Shown: positions 1-5,275 of the stretch, piece after piece | How positions within the stretch are numbered: position 1 is the stretch's first letter | Layout: each line of letters begins with the position of its first letter | Assembly: GCA_017470045.1 (NCBI GenBank) | Contig: JAFUFG010000079.1 | Location: forward strand, 1 to 5,275 | Source of the DNA: Bacilli bacterium | GTDB taxonomy: Bacteria > Bacillota_I > Bacilli_A > RF39 > UBA660 | Reading direction: 5' to 3' | DNA: 5,275 nucleotides | Translations under genes and position numbers: made by a program | Notes under the pieces: model-generated | The model's database searches: none | The model's input: the letters and a program-made list of their open reading frames with translations, nothing else | Told to the model about the DNA's origin: nothing

Positions 1-1131
1 AATAATGGCTCTACAGCAGGAAATACAGTTCCATACTATATTAGAAATATTCAAGTAGAAATTGGAGATGAAATGACAGATTATGAAGCACCGAATACAT
101 CTACAAGAAAAAATATAACAATTCCAAATGGTTCTAGTGGAAATAGAATGTTTTTGGCAAATTGGACAAAGCAATATTCTATTTCATATGATTTAGATGG
201 TGGAACAATAACGAGCCAACCACTGGATTATACAAGTTTAACAGATAACTTTACTTTACCAGCTCCAACAAAAGAGGGATATAGATTTTTAGGCTGGACT
301 GGTGGAAAAAATCAATTTGATCTATCATTAAAAAACAGTACAGGAGAAATGAATTCGATTGATAATGGATTTATATTAACTTCAAATGAAGAAATTGAGA
401 CTCCTGAAAGAAGAATTCAATTTGGATTCCCAAAACCATTATCACCAGGGGATTATACAATCTCCGCAAATATATCTGATAATGAGATTGGAGACTTAAG
501 TAATTTAAGATTTGTGATAAAACGAGAAGACCATAGCAACATTGGTAATACTCATTCATTTGCTGATCCTACTTTCCATATTGATGAAGAGGGATATAAT
601 ATTTATATCTTTATTCTAAATCAAGTGGAAACAGGAAAATCAGTTTCTATAAAAAATATTCAAATTGAAGAGGGTACAACGGCTACTACTTATGAATCTT
701 ATATTTCTACGCCAACAGAGACTATAACAATTGCAAAAGGTTCAACTGGTAATAGATTATATCGTGCAAACTGGATAAAACAATATCAATTAGATATTAA
801 TCATTTTGAAAGTGGAACTTGGATAGATCGAAACGTTTCTTCAGATTCAAGATATACTCATCTAAAATATGATGTTTATATTAATGGTGTATTAAAGAAA
901 ACCCAAGTATCAGATTTCAATGTTTACTATGATGAAGGAACAACTTACGAAATAAAAAATATTACTTACGATACGGATAAATATGAATTAATTACAGGAG
1001 CATCCGTTAATACAGGAACCGATAATTTTAGTTTTAATAATGGACTTTCTGGAACTTTATCACAATCATTAGTAAATAGAGGTACAGATAATATAAAAAT
1101 TAATATAGAATTAAAAGAAAAGACAAGTTAA
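1..1131 (+). CDS. Surface/secreted InlB B-repeat (Flg_new) protein, 3' part, N-terminus outside window
   Basis: The frame is open from base 1, so the ATG at 73 is an internal Met and the gene starts upstream; 376 C-terminal residues are visible. One complete InlB/Flg_new-type repeat is recognisable: YSISYDLDGG (from base 175), LPAPTKEGYRFLGWTGG (to 303), then TITIAKGSTGNRLYRANW (721-774). The two halves of this repeat are separated by about 138 residues (304-717) that begin KNQFDLS and end with an IQIEEGTTATTYE motif, the style of motif seen at the end of beta-sandwich or carbohydrate-binding-like modules in phage tail and surface proteins. The tail of a preceding copy (NIQVEIGDEMTDYE to FLANW) opens the window. 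From about 778 a different beta-rich module (DVYINGVLKKTQVSDF, GTTYEIKNI) closes the protein. There are no cysteines, no LPXTG motif, no SLH domain and no C-terminal membrane segment. Family knowledge suggests an extracellular adhesin or surface protein; ligand and anchoring are unknown. Confidence 0.85.
   Translation, partial: NNGSTAGNTVPYYIRNIQVEIGDEMTDYEAPNTSTRKNITIPNGSSGNRMFLANWTKQYSISYDLDGGTITSQPLDYTSLTDNFTLPAPTKEGYRFLGWTGGKNQFDLSLKNSTGEMNSIDNGFILTSNEEIETPERRIQFGFPKPLSPGDYTISANISDNEIGDLSNLRFVIKREDHSNIGNTHSFADPTFHIDEEGYNIYIFILNQVETGKSVSIKNIQIEEGTTATTYESYISTPTETITIAKGSTGNRLYRANWIKQYQLDINHFESGTWIDRNVSSDSRYTHLKYDVYINGVLKKTQVSDFNVYYDEGTTYEIKNITYDTDKYELITGASVNTGTDNFSFNNGLSGTLSQSLVNRGTDNIKINIELKEKTS
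46..165. repeat. Repeat module end, copy A (40 codons)
   Basis: This segment encodes NIQVEIGDEMTDYE through GSSGNRMFLANW. It aligns without gaps to the segment at 655-774, with 19 of 40 residues identical by my count, including NIQ, YE, ITI, GS-GNR and ANW. It is the end of an inserted domain followed by the closing strand of an InlB-type repeat. The period between the copies is 609 bases (203 residues). Confidence 0.8.
655..774. repeat. Repeat module end, copy B (40 codons)
   Basis: This segment encodes NIQIEEGTTATTYE through GSTGNRLYRANW and is the second copy of the segment at 46-165. The stretch between the two ANW ends (166-774) is one full 203-residue unit: the opening half of an InlB-type repeat, an inserted domain, and the closing half of the repeat. 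DNA identity is only partial, so the duplication is old or under diversifying change. Confidence 0.8.
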
Positions 1132-1151
1132 GCCTTGTCTTTTTCTATTTT
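1117..1151 (+). terminator. Intrinsic terminator of the surface-protein gene
   Basis: A 10-bp perfect stem pairs AAAAGACAAG (1118-1127) with CTTGTCTTTT (1134-1143) around a 6-base loop (1128-1133). A G-T wobble at 1117/1144 can extend it. The T tract is interrupted (TTTTTCTATTTT). The TAA stop at 1129-1131 lies inside the loop, so the terminator overlaps the last coding residues. It separates this gene from the promoter that begins at 1150. Confidence 0.8.
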
Positions 1152-1178
1152 GACAACCATCATCAACTTCTATATACT
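1150..1178 (+). promoter_or_regulatory. Sigma-A-type promoter for the YjbR-EVE gene
   Basis: A perfect -35 TTGACA (1150-1155) and a -10 TATACT (1173-1178) are separated by 17 bases, the optimal spacing. Transcription would be expected to start about 1184-1186, right at the ribosome binding site, giving an unusually short leader of about 10-12 bases. The promoter follows directly after the upstream terminator. The start point is inferred, not measured. Confidence 0.75.
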
Positions 1179-1182
1179 AGTA

Positions 1183-1190
1183 AGAGGTGA
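1183..1190 (+). promoter_or_regulatory. Ribosome binding site that fixes the start at 1196
   Basis: AGAGGTGA is a strong Shine-Dalgarno match with a 5-base spacer to ATG 1196. An in-frame GTG at 1187 would extend the protein by three residues, but it lies within this site itself, so ATG 1196 is the credible start. Confidence 0.85.
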
Positions 1191-1195
1191 TTCAA

Positions 1196-2248
1196 ATGAG
1201 TATAGAAAATGAAATTTTTAAAAGAAGTATACCAAATGAAGAAAAACTTTTAGAATATGGATTTCAAAAGAAGAATAAAGAATTAAAATACGAAAAAACA
1301 TTTTTAAGTAGTTTTAAAGCCCAAATAACGGTAAAAAATGATATCATTGAGGGAAAGGTCTTAGATATGGATTTGGACGAAGAATATACGAATTTTCGAA
1401 TTGAAAATAATGTTGGATCATTTGCAAATCAAGTTAGAGAAGAGTACCAAGAGATTTTATTAGATATAAGAGAAAAATGTTTCTCCAAAAAGAGATTTAT
1501 TTCTAATCAAGCAAATCGCATTGCAGATAAATTAAAAGAAAAATATAATGATGAGCCCTATTTCGAATGGAAAGATACACCAGATTTTGGAGTTTATAAG
1601 AATAAAAATACCAAAAAATGGTATGGATTAATCATGAATATTGCAAGAGAAAAAATAAAAGATGGAGAAGGAAAAGTTGACGTTCTAAATATCAAAATTG
1701 ATGATAAAAAAATACCTGAGCTCTTAAAGAAAAAAGGATTTTATCCAGCATATCATATGAATAAAAAATATTGGATAACAATAACTTTAGATGAAACGGT
1801 AGAAGACAAGGATATTATGAGTCTTATAGAAGAGAGTTATGGTTATTCAGAAGGAAATTCTCCAGCTAGATCATCTCATGAATGGATTGTTCCTGCAAAC
1901 CCAAAATATTATGATATTGAGTCTGCCTTTCAAAGAGAAAGAATAATAACTTGGAAACAAAGTTCTGATATCAAAGAAGGGGATATTGTCTATATCTATG
2001 TAGGATCTCCAGTATCCGCATTACGTTATAAGACAAAAGCCTTAAAGGTAAATATTCCGTATGAATACCAAGATAGTAATGTAAGAATGAATTACATAAT
2101 GGAAATAGAATTATTAGAAGTGTATGACAAGAAAATATGTCCATTTTCAAAGTTAAAAGAATATGGAGTGAATGCTGTACGCGGTCCAAGATTTATGCCA
2201 AAAGAATTAAGTGATTATTTAAATAAAACAAAAGAGAAAGAAAAATAA
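1196..2248 (+). CDS. MmcQ/YjbR-type protein fused to a C-terminal EVE/PUA-like domain
   Basis: This is a 350-residue soluble protein with no signal or membrane segment. Residues about 1-115 (EIFKRSIPNEEKLLEYGF, NFRIE, GSFANQVREEY) form an N-terminal region of the kind I associate with longer Firmicutes YjbR proteins. Residues about 118-217 match MmcQ/YjbR (CyaY-like fold): YFEWKDTPDFGVYKNK, KKWYGLIMNI, DVLNIKI, GFYPAYHMNKKYWITITLD, LIEESYGY. Residues about 227-345 resemble an EVE or related PUA/ASCH-fold domain: HEWIVPANPKYYDIESAF, ITWKQSSDIKEGDIVYIYVG, then a beta-rich remainder. MmcQ/YjbR proteins are annotated as DNA-binding mostly from structure, and EVE-type domains are linked to reading modified bases in DNA or RNA. 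A nucleic-acid-binding role is therefore inferred, with target unknown. The gene has its own promoter and terminator and so is probably monocistronic. The YjbR call is firm; the EVE call is moderate. Confidence 0.85.
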   Translation: MSIENEIFKRSIPNEEKLLEYGFQKKNKELKYEKTFLSSFKAQITVKNDIIEGKVLDMDLDEEYTNFRIENNVGSFANQVREEYQEILLDIREKCFSKKRFISNQANRIADKLKEKYNDEPYFEWKDTPDFGVYKNKNTKKWYGLIMNIAREKIKDGEGKVDVLNIKIDDKKIPELLKKKGFYPAYHMNKKYWITITLDETVEDKDIMSLIEESYGYSEGNSPARSSHEWIVPANPKYYDIESAFQRERIITWKQSSDIKEGDIVYIYVGSPVSALRYKTKALKVNIPYEYQDSNVRMNYIMEIELLEVYDKKICPFSKLKEYGVNAVRGPRFMPKELSDYLNKTKEKEK

Positions 2249-2264
2249 TTCTTTCTCTTTTTTT
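2230..2264 (+). terminator. Intrinsic terminator of the YjbR-EVE gene
   Basis: A 13-bp perfect stem pairs 2230-2242 with 2249-2261 around a 6-base loop AAATAA (2243-2248), with the T run continuing to 2264. The stop codon TAA (2246-2248) is the last part of the loop. The stem encodes the C-terminal lysine/glutamate-rich tail, which may be shaped by the hairpin. Confidence 0.85.
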
Positions 2265-2291
2265 GCTAACTTACTACATAGTTAGTATGGT
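2263..2291 (+). promoter_or_regulatory. Possible promoter and operator of the xre gene
   Basis: A weak -35 TTGCTA (2263-2268) and -10 TATGGT (2286-2291) are 17 bases apart, each matching 4 of 6 consensus positions. A short dyad, TACTA (2272-2276) with TAGTA (2283-2287), fills most of the spacer. That is where a small HTH repressor would block polymerase, so autoregulation is plausible. Both the promoter and the operator are inferences from weak matches. Confidence 0.35.
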
Positions 2292-2326
2292 TCAAAACTC
2301 TTCATCTTATTACATTAGTAGTAAGT
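2269..2326. repeat. 9-bp inverted repeat upstream of xre
   Basis: ACTTACTAC (2269-2277) is the exact reverse complement of GTAGTAAGT (2318-2326), with 40 bases between them. The right arm ends just before the AAAGGA ribosome binding site (2327-2332). It could be a pair of oppositely oriented operator sites for the regulator or an RNA hairpin in the leader. Chance cannot be excluded in AT-rich DNA. Confidence 0.45.
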
Positions 2327-2342
2327 AAAGGAAAGATGTAAT

Positions 2343-2600
2343 ATGGAAAAGAACTATACCGATGCAAGAAAAATATTAGCGAATAATATTGTGTATTTTC
2401 GATTAAAGAATAACTGGTCACAAGAAGAGTTTGCAGAAGAATTAGGTACAACGACAACATATGTATCAAACTTAGAAAATGGTAGAAGAAATACAAGAAT
2501 CGATTACATAGAAAATATAGCAGATGTACTTGGAGTACCAATTGATCAACTACTAGTAGACAGAGAACCAGTAAAGAAGAGAAGAGCCCCTAGAAAATAG
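2343..2600 (+). CDS. Xre/Cro-CI family HTH transcriptional regulator (85 aa)
   Basis: This small protein is essentially a single HTH_3 domain. The helix-turn-helix covers SQEEFAEELG (residues 26-35) and the recognition helix TTTYVSNLENGRR (37-49), followed by the family's third part, IENIADVLGVPIDQLL (56-71). The C-terminus is strongly basic (KKRRAPRK, 78-85) and may add DNA contacts. There is no sensor or oligomerisation domain. The start ATG has an AAAGGA site 10 bases upstream (2327-2332); the nearby ATG at 2336 is followed at once by TAA and cannot be the start. The gene stands alone between two terminators. Dyads in its upstream region suggest control of its own promoter. The regulated genes cannot be told from this window. 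Solitary Xre proteins of this size occur both in mobile elements and as ordinary chromosomal regulators, and no phage or conjugation genes are adjacent. Confidence 0.93.
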   Translation: MEKNYTDARKILANNIVYFRLKNNWSQEEFAEELGTTTTYVSNLENGRRNTRIDYIENIADVLGVPIDQLLVDREPVKKRRAPRK

Positions 2601-2624
2601 AATACGTCAAGTATTCTTTTTTTT
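2599..2624 (+). terminator. Intrinsic terminator of the xre gene
   Basis: GAATAC (2600-2605) pairs with GTATTC (2611-2616) around the loop GTCAA, extended by an A-T pair at 2599/2617, and is followed by eight T residues (2617-2624). The stop TAG (2598-2600) overlaps the base of the stem. The T run lies just upstream of the dxs promoter, so readthrough into dxs is possible but not required. Confidence 0.8.
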
Positions 2625-2636
2625 ATACATATAATT

Positions 2637-2645
2637 TGATATAAT
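2637..2645 (+). promoter_or_regulatory. Extended -10 promoter of dxs
   Basis: TGATATAAT is a perfect extended -10 element (TG, one base, TATAAT at 2640-2645). The -35 position at 17-base spacing falls in the T run of the upstream terminator (2617-2622, no real consensus), which extended -10 promoters tolerate. The predicted start is near 2652, giving a leader of about 20 bases with AGGTGA at 2662-2667. A second TATAAT at 2630-2635 is an alternative. No room is left for a riboswitch. Confidence 0.65.
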
Positions 2646-2671
2646 AATTATTCGTATGGACAGGTGATATT

Positions 2672-4525
2672 ATGGTATTAGATAAAATAAATAAGACCAA
2701 TGATATTAAAAAAATAGATCAAAAAGAAAAGAAAATATTAGCACAAGAAATTCGAGATTACTTAATCGATGTTACTTCAAAAAATGGAGGACATTTAGCG
2801 AGTAATCTAGGCGTTGTAGAATTAACGATAGCCCTTGAAAGTGTTTTTGATTTAAAGAAAGATAAAATTATTTGGGATGTAGGACATCAGTGTTATGTCC
2901 ATAAAATTCTAAATGGAAGAAAAGAAGAATTAAAAAGTATACGAAAACTAAATGGTATTTCTGGATTTCCAAAAACATCAGAATCAGAAACAGATTGTTT
3001 TAATACAGGTCATAGTTCTACTTCAATATCCGCAGCAATGGGAATGGCAAAAGCAAGAGATTTAAAACAAAAAGAGAACCATGTTATTGCCGTTATTGGA
3101 GATGGAGCATTAACTGGTGGAATGGCCTTAGAAGCATTAAACCATGTGGGATGTACCCAGACGAAAATGATTATTATTTTAAATGATAATGAGATGAGCA
3201 TTTCAAAAAACATTAGTGGAATGAATAAACTTTTGACAAGACTTCGTAGTAAGAAGACATATCGAAAAACAAATCGAGAAGGAAGAAAAATTATTTCAAG
3301 TATTCCATTATTAGGAAAACCAATCACAAAAATCGTCAGTAAAGGAAAGAATGCAGTAAAACAAGTATTTGTTCCTGGAATGTATTTTGAAGAGAGTGGT
3401 ATAAAATATTTAGGACCAGTAGATGGACATAATATTGAAGCAATGGAGCATCTATTAGAAAAAGCTAAGTCAATTGAAGAACCTGTGTTAATTCACGTCT
3501 TAACGAAAAAGGGTAAAGGTTATTTGCCAGCGGAAGAGAATCCTTCAAAATTTCACGGGATTGGACCATTTGATAAATTAACAGGAGAAACAATAGGAAA
3601 AAAGAAAAAAGATTATTCAAAAGTATTTGGAGAAAAACTAGTATCCATTGCGAAAAGAAATAAAAAAGTAGTAGCAATAACTGCAGCAATGAGAGATGGG
3701 ACAGGATTAAGTTTATTTGCAGAGGAATTCCCGGAACGTTTTTTTGATGTTGGAATTGCAGAACAACATGCCATTACATTTGCAGCAGGTCTTGCCAAAG
3801 AAGGAATGATACCAGTTGTAAATATTTATTCATCTTTCTATCAAAGAGCCTATGATCAAGTGATTCATGATGTATGTGCTCAAAACTTACCAGTTGTTAT
3901 GGTAGTAGATAGAGCAGGAATTGTAGGTGCAGACGGAGAAACTCATCAAGGAATATTTGATATGTCATTCTTTAAAATAATTCCAAATCTAACGATAATG
4001 TGTCCAAAAGATTTTCAAGAATTAGAAATGATGATGGATCACGCAATAGAATTAAAAAGACCAGTTGTAATTCGTATTCCAAGAGGTGGAGAAAGTTCTA
4101 CTACTTTTGAAAAAAACAAACGTCTACAACTTGGAAAATGCGAAGTAATAAAAGATGGTAATGATATTACATTAATAGGTATTGGAAAAACCGTTTCAAA
4201 AGTAACAGAAATAGGAAATATATTAGAAAAAGATGGAATACATTCAGAAGTAATAAACGTAAGATACTTAAAACCATTGGATAAAAATACAATAAAAGAT
4301 AGTATTCGAAAAACAAAAAAAGTGGTAGTTGTAGAAGATTCTACCTTAATTGGAGGACTAAGTTCTTCCATTAAAGAATTAATTGCAGAAGAAAATATAG
4401 TTTTAGAAAATTCATTTTATTATGCTTATCAAGATAAGTTTATTCCTCATGGAACTCCAGAAGAATTAGAAAAAAAATACAAAGTAGATATAGAAAAAAT
4501 AATAGAAGATATAAAAGGTGAGTAG
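2672..4525 (+). CDS. dxs: 1-deoxy-D-xylulose-5-phosphate synthase
   Basis: Dxs condenses pyruvate with glyceraldehyde 3-phosphate to form DXP, the first step of the MEP isoprenoid pathway; it needs thiamine diphosphate and Mg2+ and acts in the cytoplasm. At 617 residues it is full length (family about 620). Diagnostic segments are present in order: GGHLASNLGVVELTIAL (39-55, His41), IWDVGHQCYVHKIL (67-80), NTGHSSTSISAAMG (111-124), the diphosphate/Mg motif GDGALTGGMALEALN (143-157), YLGPVDGHN (246-254), GKGYLPAEENPSKFHG (281-296), the cofactor-activating Glu364 in DVGIAEQHAITFAAG (359-373), FYQRAYDQ (389-396), DRAGIVGADGETHQG (413-427) and VIRIPRG (466-472). The C-terminal transketolase-type domain runs from about 490. 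The start is supported by AGGTGA four bases upstream of the ATG. No key residue is missing. It has its own promoter and is followed after one base by the next gene, so the two are probably co-transcribed. Identification is secure. Confidence 0.98.
   Translation: MVLDKINKTNDIKKIDQKEKKILAQEIRDYLIDVTSKNGGHLASNLGVVELTIALESVFDLKKDKIIWDVGHQCYVHKILNGRKEELKSIRKLNGISGFPKTSESETDCFNTGHSSTSISAAMGMAKARDLKQKENHVIAVIGDGALTGGMALEALNHVGCTQTKMIIILNDNEMSISKNISGMNKLLTRLRSKKTYRKTNREGRKIISSIPLLGKPITKIVSKGKNAVKQVFVPGMYFEESGIKYLGPVDGHNIEAMEHLLEKAKSIEEPVLIHVLTKKGKGYLPAEENPSKFHGIGPFDKLTGETIGKKKKDYSKVFGEKLVSIAKRNKKVVAITAAMRDGTGLSLFAEEFPERFFDVGIAEQHAITFAAGLAKEGMIPVVNIYSSFYQRAYDQVIHDVCAQNLPVVMVVDRAGIVGADGETHQGIFDMSFFKIIPNLTIMCPKDFQELEMMMDHAIELKRPVVIRIPRGGESSTTFEKNKRLQLGKCEVIKDGNDITLIGIGKTVSKVTEIGNILEKDGIHSEVINVRYLKPLDKNTIKDSIRKTKKVVVVEDSTLIGGLSSSIKELIAEENIVLENSFYYAYQDKFIPHGTPEELEKKYKVDIEKIIEDIKGE
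4515..4522 (+). promoter_or_regulatory. Ribosome binding site inside the end of dxs
   Basis: AAGGTGAG lies in the last codons of dxs with a 4-base spacer to ATG 4527. The dxs stop TAG (4523-4525) and the next start are one base apart, which favours translational coupling. Confidence 0.8.
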
Positions 4526-4526
4526 T

Positions 4527-5275
4527 ATGACAAAGGAAAGTAGTCATAAAAAATTAAAGGGATTTTTTATCGGCGTTAATTTAACAATCGTAATGGGCTT
4601 GGCAACATTTCCAACGATTAGTGCGAATATAAGAGAAAAATCAAGTTATCAAAATAATGTACAATTGTTAGATAGTTACAATAAATATCTAAATGATTAT
4701 GCAAAAGATTTTGATTTAAAAGAATTAGAAGATATTGATGTATTTGTAAAAATAATGGATGAAATAAAAAGAGAAAACACATACAAAAGAATGGAAGATA
4801 TTCCATACGGATATGAAAGATTATTCTTATATGAAAACCACTTTGGAGATTGTTCCAATATGGCCGATGATATGACTGCAAAATTGAATAAATTAAATAG
4901 TATGTATAATGCTAGAAACTTAGATGTGAAAATGGAAACAGCGGATGAAATTAGTATTAATTTCTTTGATCAATTTTTAAATGATCATAATATAAAAGCA
5001 AATCATTCTGTAACGGTAGTAGATATAGGAGAAGATTCCATCGTATTAGATCCGACAAATCAAGTGATTGGCACTATAAAAGATGGAAAGATTATTTTAT
5101 TTGATAGTGATTTGAAAATGCATCTTACACCATTTTCTAGTTATATGAAAAATGGAATTACAGATCTAGTTTCGATTGAAAAGGATATTGTAAAAAGTTA
5201 CCACAATGACCATGTAAAAGAACTTCAAGAAAAATATGGAAAAGATGCACAAGAAAAAGCAAAACAAAAGATAAA
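4527..5275 (+). CDS. Exported or membrane-anchored transglutaminase-like protein, 3' end outside window
   Basis: The frame stays open from ATG 4527 to the window end, giving 249 residues of a longer protein. A basic start (MTKESSHKKLKG) precedes one hydrophobic segment, FFIGVNLTIVMGLATFPTIS (13-32), which is either a signal peptide with possible cleavage after Ala33 or an N-terminal anchor. The bulk would then be extracellular. HFGDCSNMADDMTAKLN (105-121, Cys109), ANHSVTVVDIG (158-168, His160) and IVLDPTN (172-178, Asp175) appear in the order and spacing of the Cys/His/Asp triad of transglutaminase-like and related papain-fold proteins. The visible C-terminus is a charged, probably helical stretch (KELQEKYGKDAQEKAKQKI). 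Activity could be a peptidase, amidase or crosslinker, or none; the substrate is unknown. It starts one base after dxs and shares its transcript, with no obvious metabolic link to it. The gene is certain; the fold is an inference from motifs. Confidence 0.75.
   Translation, partial: MTKESSHKKLKGFFIGVNLTIVMGLATFPTISANIREKSSYQNNVQLLDSYNKYLNDYAKDFDLKELEDIDVFVKIMDEIKRENTYKRMEDIPYGYERLFLYENHFGDCSNMADDMTAKLNKLNSMYNARNLDVKMETADEISINFFDQFLNDHNIKANHSVTVVDIGEDSIVLDPTNQVIGTIKDGKIILFDSDLKMHLTPFSSYMKNGITDLVSIEKDIVKSYHNDHVKELQEKYGKDAQEKAKQKI

Noticed and set aside
73..1131. ATG at 73 as the start of the surface-protein gene
   Set aside because: The same frame is open back to base 1 and codes for the conserved NIQVE part of the repeat before this Met. 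No ribosome binding site of the quality seen elsewhere precedes it.
1187..1195. GTG start adding three residues to the YjbR-EVE protein
   Set aside because: The GTG is part of the Shine-Dalgarno sequence itself; ATG 1196 has ideal spacing from it.
2301..2600. The Xre gene as a sign of a prophage or toxin-antitoxin module
   Set aside because: No toxin-sized partner, integrase or phage gene is adjacent, and the regulator is isolated between two terminators.
2630..2635. First TATAAT as the main dxs -10 box
   Set aside because: The TATAAT at 2640-2645 has the extra TG element and better distance to the gene; the upstream copy is kept only as an alternative.
3010..3327. Long antisense open frame inside dxs (105 codons), and a similar one at 4039-4371
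   Set aside because: Both lie wholly opposite highly conserved dxs codons, lack convincing ribosome binding sites and give hydrophobic or low-complexity translations typical of the reverse strand of AT-rich genes.
4618..4881. Minus-strand open frame of 87 codons
   Set aside because: It is the shadow of the + strand exported-protein gene, which has a ribosome binding site, an export segment and a motif triad; the minus-strand translation is unstructured Leu/His/Tyr-rich sequence.
1..5275. Use of UGA as tryptophan, as in Mycoplasma
   Set aside because: Conserved tryptophans in dxs, YjbR and the repeats are all TGG, and no in-frame TGA interrupts the genes.

Overview
The window is AT-rich DNA with all genes on the + strand, purine-rich AGGTGA-type ribosome binding sites, simple hairpin-plus-T terminators and sigma-A-like promoters. 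Every visible tryptophan codon is TGG and the visible stops are TAA or TAG, so nothing points to the Mycoplasma UGA=Trp code. Together with the InlB-type surface repeats and an MEP-pathway dxs, this suggests a low-GC Firmicutes or Bacilli-class bacterium, perhaps an uncultured gut lineage. The species cannot be named from the sequence.

Layout: (1) bases 1-1131 are the 3' end of a large Cys-free surface or secreted protein. It is built from InlB B-type (Flg_new) repeats, each with a foreign beta-rich domain apparently inserted inside it, followed by a C-terminal beta-rich module. It ends in a terminator whose loop contains the stop codon. (2) 1196-2248 encodes a 350-residue fusion of an MmcQ/YjbR-type domain and a C-terminal EVE/PUA-like domain. 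It has its own consensus promoter and its own terminator, again with the stop codon in the loop. (3) 2343-2600 encodes a small Xre-family HTH regulator preceded by short dyads that could be autoregulatory operators, and followed by a terminator. (4) 2672-4525 is a complete dxs (1-deoxy-D-xylulose-5-phosphate synthase), driven by an extended -10 promoter. (5) One base after the dxs stop codon an exported or membrane-anchored protein begins (4527 to the window end, truncated). It carries a Cys/His/Asp arrangement typical of transglutaminase-like folds.

The first three genes look like separate, individually terminated units. Only dxs and the last gene are clearly an operon. No single new multi-gene system is evident. 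The points most worth following up are the nested surface-repeat architecture, the YjbR-EVE fusion (a possible nucleic-acid or modified-base reader), and the coupling of an isoprenoid-precursor enzyme to an exported transglutaminase-like protein. There is no RNA gene, CRISPR array or insertion sequence, and no stretch over 300 bases lacks a gene.
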